From GCA-2729515 sp036336695 (GTDB lineage Bacteria; Myxococcota_A; UBA9160; SMWR01): DNA of 11,510 nt. Below, piece after piece: positions 1 through 6,080 of the stretch (position 1 is the stretch's first letter; every line of letters begins with the position of its first letter). The position numbers were made by a program, and so were the translations under genes. A model generated the notes under the pieces. It did not search any database and had not been told where the DNA came from. It worked only from the letters and a program-made list of their open reading frames with translations. The stretch lies in the NCBI GenBank assembly GCA_036336695.1, contig JAYZFQ010000020.1, positions 1 to 11,510 on the forward strand. The letters are read 5' to 3'.

Positions 1-55
1 GCGTCGTCGGGCCAAAGGCCGCAAGCGACTCGCTGTCTCGACACCCTCAAAATAG
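1..55 (+). CDS. rpmH: Ribosomal protein bL34, C-terminal end (5' truncated by window)
   Basis: The window opens inside a reading frame starting at base 2 that encodes RRRAKGRKRLAVSTPSK and ends with TAG at 53-55. This is the basic tail typical of bL34, the small 50S protein that binds 23S rRNA. About 17 residues are visible of a family of roughly 44-50. The stop lies 2 bp before the rnpA start, matching the nearly universal rpmH-rnpA pair, so the two are presumably co-transcribed from a promoter upstream of the window. Identification rests on the tail motif plus the neighbour. Confidence 0.93.
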   Translation, partial: RRRAKGRKRLAVSTPSK

Positions 56-57
56 CC

Positions 58-441
58 GTGTCGCAGGAGAACGGCGCCGAGGGCACCGGGACGGGTCGGT
101 TCACCCCCGCTGACCGGATGCATACCGGCGCAGAATTCCGCCACGTTCTGCGCCACGGCAAACGCGGACCGCAGCCGGAGGCGGTTCTATTCACGGCCAG
201 GACACGCTCGGTCCAGGACCCACAAGCGCGTCGTCTCGGCGTCACGGCAAGCCGCCGGGTCGGCGGTGCGGTGATCCGAAACCGGCAAAAGCGCCGTGTT
301 CGGGAGTGGTTCCGCGCTTCCCGGGCGCGCTTGGCGGCAGGGAGTGACCTGGTCGTCCTCCTGCGCCCCGCTGCTCGAAAGGCTTCGACGCGCCGGCTCT
401 GGTCCGTTCTTGACCGGGCGCTCGAAGAATCTCAACGATGA
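58..441 (+). CDS. rnpA: Ribonuclease P protein component
   Basis: This is the 127-residue protein subunit of RNase P, which helps the catalytic RNA cleave 5' leaders from precursor tRNAs. The signature RNRQKRRVRE lies at residues 74-83, with the family's N-terminal region FTPADRMHTGAEFRHV at 15-30. Length is normal for the family (about 110-140). The start is GTG at 58, only 2 bp after the rpmH stop and without a visible Shine-Dalgarno sequence, so translation is probably coupled to rpmH. The later ATG at 118 would remove part of the conserved N-terminal region and is rejected. The first 14 residues are a glycine-rich extension of low conservation. Its stop overlaps the yidD start (ATGA, 438-441). 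Confidence 0.96.
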   Translation: MSQENGAEGTGTGRFTPADRMHTGAEFRHVLRHGKRGPQPEAVLFTARTRSVQDPQARRLGVTASRRVGGAVIRNRQKRRVREWFRASRARLAAGSDLVVLLRPAARKASTRRLWSVLDRALEESQR

Positions 442-668
442 AGGTACTTCGCGACTTGCCCCGGGCCCTCGCGGTATTGGCCATCCGGGCTTACCAAGTC
501 GTGCTCTCGCCTTGGCTCGGACCCGGCTGTCGCTACGAGCCGAGCTGCTCCCACTACGCGATCGAGGCGATCGAACGTCACGGCGCTGTCCGGGGCGCCG
601 CGATCGCCGCAAAACGGCTCAGCCGCTGTCACCCCCTCGGGGACAGCGGTTATGACCCCGTGCCCTAG
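438..668 (+). CDS. yidD: Membrane protein insertion efficiency factor YidD
   Basis: A 76-residue YidD family protein, a small inner-membrane-associated factor thought to help YidC-dependent membrane protein insertion. The family hallmarks are present: CRYEPSCSHYAIEAI at about residues 31-45 and RCHPLGDSGYDPVP at the C-terminus, including the three conserved cysteines. A hydrophobic or amphipathic N-terminal helix (about residues 9-25) is visible. The ATG overlaps the rnpA stop by four bases, and the stop at 666-668 overlaps the ribosome-binding site of yidC, so rnpA-yidD-yidC read as one tightly coupled unit. Confidence 0.96.
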   Translation: MKVLRDLPRALAVLAIRAYQVVLSPWLGPGCRYEPSCSHYAIEAIERHGAVRGAAIAAKRLSRCHPLGDSGYDPVP

Positions 669-676
669 GAGAACGC

Positions 677-2362
677 GTGGACCGCAACCTCTTCCTGGCC
701 TTTGCGTTGTCCTTCGGGGTCTTGCTCATCTGGACGATGCTCTTCGATCCGCCCCAGCCGCCGCCCGAGGAGAACATCCCGGTACAGGAAGAGGCAGCGT
801 CGGCCCCGCCCCCGCTTCCCAGCGACCCGGGCAGCCTCCCCGCCCTCGCGCCGGTCGTGCCGGAGGAGGCCTCGCCCGCGAAGTCTCCGGCACCGCCGTT
901 GCTGGGAGACCCTGCCGATCTCGATGCTGGAGAACGCATCGTCGTCGACACGCCGCTCTATCGCGGCGAACTCACGACCCGCGGCGCGGGTCTCGTTTAC
1001 TGGGAGTTGAAGGACTACCGCGCCAGCAAACGTGAGGGCGGCGCGCCGATCGTACTGACCACCGGTACCGGGGCATTCGCCCTGGCCCTGGCGACGCCAT
1101 TCGAGGAACTGGGTCTTGGCGATCTATCCCGGGTGGAGTTCCGTGTCGAAGAAGTCGGCCCGCTCGAGTACGCGTTCCGATTCACCCGGAACGGGGTGAC
1201 CGTCCGGAAGATCTACACTTTCTTCGAGGACACCTACACCTACGAACTTCGGATCGGTGTGGAGAACGGATCCGACCAGGAAGTCTCGCCTCGCTTCGCC
1301 GTTGGCTGGCCGGCGAGCGAGCAGCCAGTCAACGATTTCCGCGAGCAGGCACTCGCCGCCTACGCCGGGGGGAGCCTGGAAATCGAATTGATACAGGGCC
1401 TTGGCGTCGCCGGGTTCTTCGGCGGCGGAGTACGCGAACGCGTACTCGAAGGTTCTGTCGACTGGATCGGCGCCCAGACGGCGTATTTTGTCGCCGCGAT
1501 CCTGCCCGACCAGCCGGCCCAGACGGGTGGGCGCTTCGTGGCGACGACGCCGGGTGTAGCCGGCGTTTCCCAGGCCTTCTTCAACCCCGTGCGACTGCCT
1601 CCCGGCCAGCGCGCGGAGCGGGTGGTCCGGGGCTACATCGGGCCCAAAGAGCACAAGCGCCTGGAACAGATGGGCAGCGGCCTCGTGCAATCGATCGACG
1701 TCGGCTGGTCGTGGATCGCCCCGCTCACCACGTTCTTTGCCTGGCTGCTCGAAGCGCTGCACGTCTTCATCCCGAACTATGGCCTCGCCATCATCGTTCT
1801 GACGATCCTGGTGCGTGTGGTCACGACGCCCCTCACCATGAAGCAAATGCGTTCGATGGAGCGCATGCGGAAGCTTCAGCCCAAGCTGACTGAGCTCAAG
1901 GAAAAGTACGCAGACGATCGCCAGAAGCAGTCCGAAGAGATGATGCGCCTCTACAAGAACGAGGGCGTGAACCCGCTCGGTGGCTGCCTACCGATGCTGC
2001 TGCAGCTGCCGGTCTTCATCGGACTCTTCTACGCGCTGCGGAGCTCGATCCAGCTCCGCCAGGCCCCGTTCTTCGGCTGGATCGATGATCTTGCGGCGCC
2101 GGATTCACTTTTCATGATCCCGGGTGTCGACATCCCGTTCCGGGTCCTGCCCCTGATCATGGGCGCCACGATGCTCATTCAACAACGGATCACGCCCATG
2201 CAGGGCATGGACCCTGCGCAGCAGAAGATGATGCAGATCATGATGCCAATCGTGATGACGGTCGTGTTCTACCAGTTCCCGTCCGGACTCGTGCTCTACT
2301 GGATGGTGAGCAACGTTCTCGCCATTGCGCACCAGCTCTGGGTCGGCAAACACATGAAGTGA
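677..2362 (+). CDS. yidC: Membrane protein insertase YidC (Oxa1 family)
   Basis: A 561-residue insertase that inserts and folds inner-membrane proteins, alone or with SecYEG. N-terminal membrane segment at about residues 4-23, a Pro/Glu-rich linker (25-80), a large beta-rich periplasmic domain (about 85-330), then the conserved Oxa1 core (about 345-558). In the core, Arg380 in ILVRVVTTPLTMKQM matches the conserved arginine of the hydrophilic groove, followed by the cytoplasmic helical hairpin (about 385-430), NPLGGCLPMLLQLPVF at 432-447 and the last segment FPSGLVLYWMVSN at 534-546. The large periplasmic domain is typical of Gram-negative YidC. GTG start at 677, preceded by AGGAGAA at 667-673; this SD shares bases with the yidD stop. 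The Fo subunits encoded downstream or elsewhere are plausible clients. Confidence 0.97.
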   Translation: MDRNLFLAFALSFGVLLIWTMLFDPPQPPPEENIPVQEEAASAPPPLPSDPGSLPALAPVVPEEASPAKSPAPPLLGDPADLDAGERIVVDTPLYRGELTTRGAGLVYWELKDYRASKREGGAPIVLTTGTGAFALALATPFEELGLGDLSRVEFRVEEVGPLEYAFRFTRNGVTVRKIYTFFEDTYTYELRIGVENGSDQEVSPRFAVGWPASEQPVNDFREQALAAYAGGSLEIELIQGLGVAGFFGGGVRERVLEGSVDWIGAQTAYFVAAILPDQPAQTGGRFVATTPGVAGVSQAFFNPVRLPPGQRAERVVRGYIGPKEHKRLEQMGSGLVQSIDVGWSWIAPLTTFFAWLLEALHVFIPNYGLAIIVLTILVRVVTTPLTMKQMRSMERMRKLQPKLTELKEKYADDRQKQSEEMMRLYKNEGVNPLGGCLPMLLQLPVFIGLFYALRSSIQLRQAPFFGWIDDLAAPDSLFMIPGVDIPFRVLPLIMGATMLIQQRITPMQGMDPAQQKMMQIMMPIVMTVVFYQFPSGLVLYWMVSNVLAIAHQLWVGKHMK

Positions 2363-2364
2363 CA

Positions 2365-2386
2365 GCCTGGCGCCAGCGGCCCAGGC
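2365..2386 (+). other. Small hairpin between yidC and khpB
   Basis: In the 39-bp gap, GCCTGG (2365-2370) and CCAGGC (2381-2386) form a perfect 6-bp inverted repeat with a 10-nt loop. No T-run follows, so it is not a typical intrinsic terminator. It sits just upstream of the khpB Shine-Dalgarno (GGGAG, 2392-2396) and could modulate expression or processing, but it may be chance in GC-rich DNA. Confidence 0.3.
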
Positions 2387-2401
2387 ACAACGGGAGTACC
2401 C

Positions 2402-3313
2402 ATGTACGACGCAAAGAACGAGAGGAAGGAATTCGTAGCCGACGGCCGCCAGGAGGCGGTCGCAAAGGCCTGCGACTTCTTTGGGGCGCCGGAATCGGCG
2501 CTCGAGATCGGTGAACTGGGCGAAGGGGCCGTCTATGGTCTCGGCGGTAGGGCCGTGGTCGTCGCGGCCCTGCGTGATCGCACGCCGCCGGCTCCCGACC
2601 GTGGCGGTGACCGTGGCGGTGACCGGGACCGCGGGCGAAGCCGTGGCGGTGACCGGGACCGCGGGCGAGGCCGTGGCGGTGACCGGGACCGCGGGCGAGG
2701 CCGTGGCGGTGACCGGGACCGCGGTGGCAGGCGCGGCCCACGAGCCGCCGAGCGCCCAGAACCCGCGGCGCCGGAATCCACAGAGCCCTCGGTGGGCGCC
2801 GCCACGGGCGACCTTGGGGCCGTCGGGCAGTTCGTGTGTGGAGCGCTCGAGCGGATCGACCTCGGCCCCTTCGAGATTTCGGAGACGTCCGACGACGACC
2901 TCGTGGCCCTCGAGATCCGGGGCGCGGCCGCTGCGCCGCTGGTGGGAAGCGACGGACGAGCCGTAGATGCTCTCCAGCTGCTCGCCAACCAGGTGGCCGG
3001 CCGCGAATCCGATACGCCGCCCCGCGTCGTCCTCGATGTCGAAGGCGACAGCGACGCGCGGGAAGATCGCCTGGTCCGTCTCGCCGAGCGGGTAGCCAAG
3101 CGGGCGCTCGATAGCGGCCGCTCGGTTCGGCTCGACCCGATGAACGGCCGGGACCGACGCCAGATCCACCTGGCCCTGCGCGACATGGATCAGGTGGTGA
3201 CCATGAGCAGCGGAGAAGGGCGCTATCGCCAGGTCCTGGTGGTGCCAGAAGGTGCCCCGGAGTACGAGGAAGCCGCGCGCGAGGCAGACGAGGCAGCCCA
3301 GCGCAACGCCTGA
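2402..3313 (+). CDS. khpB: RNA-binding protein KhpB/Jag (Jag_N, KH and R3H domains) with RGG/DR-repeat linker
   Basis: A 303-residue KhpB (Jag/EloR) protein, a cytoplasmic RNA-binding protein; in Gram-positive bacteria KhpB works with KhpA in cell elongation and sRNA binding. Domain order: Jag_N at about residues 7-56; a low-complexity linker at 60-130 with four near-identical ten-residue RGGDRDRGRG units (about 67-111); a KH domain at about 135-212 with its GxxG loop as GSDG at 182-185; and an R3H domain at about 213-285 with R252-x3-H256 in NGRDRRQIHLAL and GEGRYRQVLVVPE. An acidic/Ala tail follows. ATG at 2402 has GGGAG (2392-2396) at 5-bp spacing. The position directly after yidC is the conserved one. 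The repetitive linker makes the protein longer than compact homologues. Confidence 0.93.
   Translation: MYDAKNERKEFVADGRQEAVAKACDFFGAPESALEIGELGEGAVYGLGGRAVVVAALRDRTPPAPDRGGDRGGDRDRGRSRGGDRDRGRGRGGDRDRGRGRGGDRDRGGRRGPRAAERPEPAAPESTEPSVGAATGDLGAVGQFVCGALERIDLGPFEISETSDDDLVALEIRGAAAAPLVGSDGRAVDALQLLANQVAGRESDTPPRVVLDVEGDSDAREDRLVRLAERVAKRALDSGRSVRLDPMNGRDRRQIHLALRDMDQVVTMSSGEGRYRQVLVVPEGAPEYEEAAREADEAAQRNA
2599..2730 (+). repeat. 30-bp in-frame tandem repeat inside khpB
   Basis: Units with a period of exactly 30 bp start at 2611, 2641, 2671 and 2701. Each begins CCGTGGCGGTGACCGGGACC followed by GCGGGCGAGG. Units 2 and 3 are identical, unit 1 differs by one base (GAAG for GAGG), and unit 4 decays after about 24 bases. 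A 12-bp partial copy precedes them (2599-2610). Each unit encodes a ten-residue RGG/DRDR module. Because the period is a multiple of three, copy-number change would keep the frame. Confidence 0.95.
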
Positions 3314-3316
3314 GTT

Positions 3317-3334
3317 GCGTTCCACGTGGAACGC
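3317..3334. promoter_or_regulatory. parS centromere site 1
   Basis: GTTCCACGTGGAAC at 3319-3332 is a perfect palindrome matching the bacterial parS core recognised by chromosomal ParB (Pseudomonas-type variant with CC/GG flanking ACGT). Dyad symmetry extends to 18 bp (GCGTTCCACGTGGAACGC, 3317-3334). It starts a few bases after the khpB stop. parA and parB lie about 1 and 2 kb downstream, supporting function as a ParB nucleation site. Confidence 0.92.
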
Positions 3335-3421
3335 TCCGCCACGCTTGGAACTCCCAGGAACCACCGCTGCCCGACACGAGGCTCCGTTCCACGTGGAACG
3401 CTCCGCCCAGCCTGGAATTCC
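3319..3421 (+). repeat. Direct repeat of about 36 bp carrying parS sites 1 and 2
   Basis: 3319-3354 and 3386-3421 are near-identical: the first 22 bases (parS plus GCTCCGCC) match exactly, and the remaining 14 differ at about four positions. The copies start 67 bp apart. Similarity beyond the palindrome suggests the second parS arose by local duplication rather than independently. Confidence 0.8.
3385..3400. promoter_or_regulatory. parS centromere site 2
   Basis: A second perfect copy of GTTCCACGTGGAAC lies at 3386-3399, with dyad symmetry extending to 16 bp (3385-3400). It is in the khpB-rsmG gap, 67 bp downstream of site 1 and about 50 bp before the rsmG start. It is identical in core to sites 1 and 3. 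Confidence 0.92.
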
Positions 3422-3451
3422 GAACGATCCCGGGGCCTCCCGGAAGCTCCA

Positions 3452-4078
3452 GTGACCCCCACGGCCCGTACAGCGATCGAGCGTGGCCTGGCGGAGCTTC
3501 GGCTCGAGGCAGCTGCAGGCCAGTTAGACGCGCTCGTGCTGCTGGCGGAGCGCGTCGCGGATTGGGGCGAGCGCGTCAATCTCACCGGCCACCGGGGTCC
3601 TGTGGATGTGGCTCGCCGCCTGGTGCTCGATGCGGCGGCACTCCTGCAGGCCGCCCCGCCCTGTGCCTCCCTTGCGGACCTGGGCTCGGGCGCAGGGTTT
3701 CCGGGGCTTCCGATTGCGATTCTGCGGCCCGACATCCCCGTCACCCTGGTCGAAGCGCGCCAGCGCCGGCACCACTTCCAACGGGCGGTCTGCCGGGAAC
3801 TCGGGCTCGAAAACGTAACCACCTTGCGCGGGCGGGCCGAAGCCCTGGCCGCGAAACCCCATGCTGCCGTTGTCGCCCAGGCAATGGCCCAGGCCGACCG
3901 AGCGCTCGGCTGGATGCTTCCCTGGGCCGAGCCACGGGGTTGGCTCTGGATTCCGGGCGGTGCCGAGGCCCCCAACCTCGAAGAAACCGCAGCGTTCTAC
4001 GGGGCCGAGGTGCGCCGCTACGCAGTGCCCGAGGCTGGGCCGCAGCGGACTCTCTGGATCGCGCGCCGCGCCCCCTGA
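3452..4078 (+). CDS. rsmG: Divergent RsmG/GidB family 16S rRNA (guanine-N7) methyltransferase
   Basis: A 208-residue protein, close to the usual RsmG length of about 207. The family uses S-adenosylmethionine to make m7G at G527 (E. coli numbering) of 16S rRNA; loss gives low-level streptomycin resistance. The SAM-binding motif DLGSGAGFPGLPIAI is at residues 76-90, VNLTG at 42-46 and VEARQRRHHF at 100-109. Start GTG at 3452 has GGAAG (3442-3446) at 5-bp spacing; an upstream in-frame ATG at 3326 would run through both parS sites and is rejected. Odd points: the family's RH-x-x-DS, SRA and KG motifs appear as RLVLDA (56-61), AQAMA (142-146) and IPGG, losing a His, an Arg and a Lys. Identity is secure from fold motif, size and position before parA; activity on G527 is inferred. 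Confidence 0.88.
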   Translation: MTPTARTAIERGLAELRLEAAAGQLDALVLLAERVADWGERVNLTGHRGPVDVARRLVLDAAALLQAAPPCASLADLGSGAGFPGLPIAILRPDIPVTLVEARQRRHHFQRAVCRELGLENVTTLRGRAEALAAKPHAAVVAQAMAQADRALGWMLPWAEPRGWLWIPGGAEAPNLEETAAFYGAEVRRYAVPEAGPQRTLWIARRAP

Positions 4079-4109
4079 GTTCGGCGCGGGGCGAGTGGAG
4101 CCGGCTTTT
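4066..4109 (+). terminator. Possible weak terminator hairpin at the end of rsmG
   Basis: CCGCGCC (4066-4072) pairs with GGCGCGG (4083-4089), a 7-bp GC stem with a 10-nt loop that contains the rsmG stop codon. A short TTTT run is at 4106-4109, too far from the stem for a classical intrinsic terminator. With the promoter candidate downstream it could mark a transcription boundary before parA, but support is weak. Confidence 0.25.
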
Positions 4110-4161
4110 CCCTGGGCAACCACCCGGCAACGCTGCCCGCAACATCCGCGCCCCCGGTGGA

Positions 4162-4175
4162 GTTCCACGTGGAAC
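4162..4175. promoter_or_regulatory. parS centromere site 3, upstream of parA
   Basis: A third perfect GTTCCACGTGGAAC palindrome lies in the 203-bp rsmG-parA gap, about 107 bp before the parA start. Flanking bases are not palindromic and differ from those of sites 1 and 2. It ends 8 bp upstream of a candidate -35 element, so ParB loading here could both nucleate the partition complex and affect parAB transcription. Confidence 0.92.
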
Positions 4176-4183
4176 CCGTCCAG

Positions 4184-4212
4184 TGGACACCCTGCGGGCA
4201 GTGTGGTAAAAC
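4184..4212 (+). promoter_or_regulatory. Candidate sigma-70 type promoter for parA-parB-bactofilin
   Basis: TGGACA (4184-4189, one mismatch to TTGACA) and TAAAAC (4207-4212, four of six matches to TATAAT) are separated by 17 bp. TGG directly before the -10 gives an extended -10 motif. The short AT-rich stretch stands out from its GC-rich surroundings. A small dyad, GTCC-AGT-GGAC (4178-4188), overlaps the -35. The inferred transcript would begin near 4219, leaving a leader of about 60 nt before parA. Confidence 0.55.
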
Positions 4213-4281
4213 TTTTATTGGGTTCCTATCCCCCCGGGGATCCTCCATCGACCGTCTGCCGCTTCGAGGCCTGTTACGCCG

Positions 4282-5208
4282 ATGCCGCCCGGGAGTCGCA
4301 CGTTTGCCGTCGTCAACCAGAAGGGCGGCGTTGGCAAAACCACGACTGCCGTCAACCTGGCCGCCTCCTTCGCGGCCAGCGAGCGCCCGACGCTCCTCGT
4401 CGATCTCGACCCCCAGGCCAACGCGACCAGCGCCTGCGGACACAGTGGCGCAATACCGCAGATCTATGACGCGCTGAGCGGCAATTGCGTCATGAAGGAC
4501 GCGGTGCTCCAGGCGGAACTGCCGTGCCTGCACCTCGTGCCCTCGGGTCGATCTCTTTATGGGGCGGAGATCGAGTTGGTGACTGCGCCGCGCCGGGAGC
4601 ACCGGGTCAGCCAGCTGCTCGACGACTTGCGGGAGGCCTACGAACTCGTGGTGATCGACTGCCCGCCCTCGCTCGGGCTGCTCACCCTGAACGCCTTGGC
4701 CGCAGCCGATTCAGTCGTGATTCCGATGCAATGTGAGTACTACGCCCTCGAGGGCTTGGCGGGTCTGCTCGAGACCGTCGAAGCCGTGCGCCAGAGCCTG
4801 AACGCCGGGCTCGGGCTCGAGGGCATCCTGCTGACGATGGCGGACCTGCGGAGCAACCTCGCACGCCAGGTCGCCGCCGAAGTTCGCAGCCACTTCGGCG
4901 ACCAGGTGTTCGAAACGGTGATTCCGCGCAACGTCCGCCTCAGCGAAGCGCCCAGTCACGGCAAGCCCGCGCTGCTCTATGACGCACACTCGCGGGGCGC
5001 GGTGAGCTACCTGGCGCTCGCCGACGAGATTCTCTGCCGCTTCGAACGGCACGATCCGCCCCTGACGCCGCCCTCGCTCGGTGGCAGCGACGCGCCGCGT
5101 CCTCCGGATTCCGCGGCCACGCCCAGCGCTTCGCCGGATTCCGCGGCGGAGTCCGCAGCCACGCCCATTGCTCGGCCCAGCGGCGAGCAGGAAGGAGATG
5201 ACACGTGA
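4282..5208 (+). CDS. parA: Chromosome partitioning ATPase ParA (Soj) with a C-terminal Pro/Ala-rich tail
   Basis: A 308-residue deviant Walker ATPase that binds DNA non-specifically as an ATP dimer and drives segregation of ParB-parS complexes. Walker A KGGVGKTT is at residues 14-21 with the signature lysine (Lys14), the A' region LLVDLDPQAN at 38-47 and Walker B VVIDCPPS at 123-130. The C-terminal region RSNLARQVAAEV...FETVIPRNVRLSEAPSHGKP matches the chromosomal Soj subgroup. The conserved fold ends near residue 253; a tail of about 55 residues rich in Pro, Ala and Ser follows, longer than typical chromosomal ParA (about 250-270). ATG at 4282 lies shortly before the Walker A motif; only a weak GAGG precedes it (4266-4269). 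The stop overlaps the parB start. Confidence 0.95.
   Translation: MPPGSRTFAVVNQKGGVGKTTTAVNLAASFAASERPTLLVDLDPQANATSACGHSGAIPQIYDALSGNCVMKDAVLQAELPCLHLVPSGRSLYGAEIELVTAPRREHRVSQLLDDLREAYELVVIDCPPSLGLLTLNALAAADSVVIPMQCEYYALEGLAGLLETVEAVRQSLNAGLGLEGILLTMADLRSNLARQVAAEVRSHFGDQVFETVIPRNVRLSEAPSHGKPALLYDAHSRGAVSYLALADEILCRFERHDPPLTPPSLGGSDAPRPPDSAATPSASPDSAAESAATPIARPSGEQEGDDT
5104..5167 (+). repeat. Short degenerate repeats in the parA 3' tail
   Basis: CCGGATTCCGCGGC occurs at 5104-5117 and again at 5134-5147 (30-bp period). TCCGCGGCCACGCCCA at 5110-5125 recurs with one change at 5152-5167. They encode the repetitive PDSAATP-like segments of the ParA tail, suggesting the extension grew by local slippage or duplication. 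Confidence 0.75.
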
Positions 5209-6080
5209 GTTCTCGGACCCCGGCTCTTGGACGGGGTCTCGACGCCCTGCTCCCCGGCAGTTCCCCGGCCCCGCCGCCCGCGTCAACGCGTGCCGCGGCC
5301 GACCGCCCCAACGAACTTCCCGTGGACGCGATCGAGGCCAACCCGGATCAGCCCAGGCGCCACTTCGACCCGGAGCACCTGGAAAAACTCGCCGAGTCGA
5401 TCCGGCAACACGGTGTCCTGCAGCCGGTCGTGGTTCGGCCCATTGGGTCCCGCTACGAACTCGTGGTCGGGGAGCGCCGCTGGCGCGCCACCCAACAGGC
5501 GGGCCTCGCCACGATTCCGGCCGTCGTGGCCGAAGTCGACAGCCAGGACCGGTTGGAACTCGCTCTGGTAGAAAACGTCCAGCGCCACGACCTCAACCCG
5601 ATCGAGCTGGCCCACGCCTTCCACGCCCTCGCCGAAGGCGGTACCACCCAGGAGGAGATCGGCCGTCGTGTCGGGTTGAACCGGTCGAGTGTCGCCAACC
5701 ACCTGCGGCTGCTCGAGCTTCCCGCCGAACTCCAGGCCGATGTCGAAGCGGGGCGTCTGTCCGTCGGCCATGCCAAGGCCCTGCTCCAGGCCGCAAACCC
5801 GGAACGTCGTCGCCGGCTTCGCGACCGGATCGTGAACGAGGGCCTGACGGTACGGGCGGCCGAAGACCTGGCACGGCCGGCGGCGGGGAAGCCTGCCGCA
5901 GCGCGTCGTGCTCGGCCGGCGACCGACCCGAACTTGCAGCGCGTCATCGACATGCTGCGTCAACGCTTCCAGACCCGGATTCGAATCCAGGGAGACGGGA
6001 AGCGGGGCCGCGTCGAGATCGAGTACTTCGGCGACGAAGACCTCCGCCGGATCACGGGGATCCTCCTCGGCGATGCCTGA
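5205..6080 (+). CDS. parB: Chromosome partitioning protein ParB (CTP-dependent DNA clamp)
   Basis: A 291-residue ParB/Spo0J that recognises parS, binds CTP and slides on DNA as a clamp, and stimulates ParA ATPase. The N-terminal ParA-interacting motif LGRGLDALLPG is at residues 8-18; the ParB/Srx CTPase domain at about 36-130 has GERRWRA (89-95) and ENVQR (123-127); the helix-turn-helix parS-reading domain is at about 147-170 (TTQEEIGRRVGLNRSSVANHL); a basic linker (about 224-240) leads to the C-terminal dimerisation domain (about 241-291). GTG at 5205 overlaps the parA stop (GTGA) and has a strong GGAAGGAGA (5190-5198) upstream. Three perfect parS sites lie within about 2 kb upstream, the expected arrangement. 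It overlaps the bactofilin start by 8 bp. Confidence 0.97.
   Translation: MSSRTPALGRGLDALLPGSSPAPPPASTRAAADRPNELPVDAIEANPDQPRRHFDPEHLEKLAESIRQHGVLQPVVVRPIGSRYELVVGERRWRATQQAGLATIPAVVAEVDSQDRLELALVENVQRHDLNPIELAHAFHALAEGGTTQEEIGRRVGLNRSSVANHLRLLELPAELQADVEAGRLSVGHAKALLQAANPERRRRLRDRIVNEGLTVRAAEDLARPAAGKPAAARRARPATDPNLQRVIDMLRQRFQTRIRIQGDGKRGRVEIEYFGDEDLRRITGILLGDA

Noticed and set aside
2611..2730. CRISPR-like array suggested by four regular 30-bp repeats
   Set aside because: The units are contiguous with no unique spacers, lie in frame inside khpB and encode a regular peptide repeat. No cas genes are nearby.
2105..3364. Antisense open frame over yidC-khpB containing regular PVTATASPA-type repeats
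   Set aside because: The repeats are simply the reverse complement of the 30-bp khpB repeat. The sense strand encodes clear KH and R3H domains, so the antisense frame is a shadow.
3326..3451. N-terminal extension of rsmG starting at ATG 3326 (250-residue version)
   Set aside because: The extra 42 residues are translated from the parS-bearing repeats. The GTG at 3452 has a good Shine-Dalgarno at correct spacing and gives the family's normal length.
5200..5209. GACACGTGAG at the parA/parB junction as a possible parS
   Set aside because: Only the central ACGTG is shared; the arms do not match, and the sequence forms the GTGA stop/start overlap.
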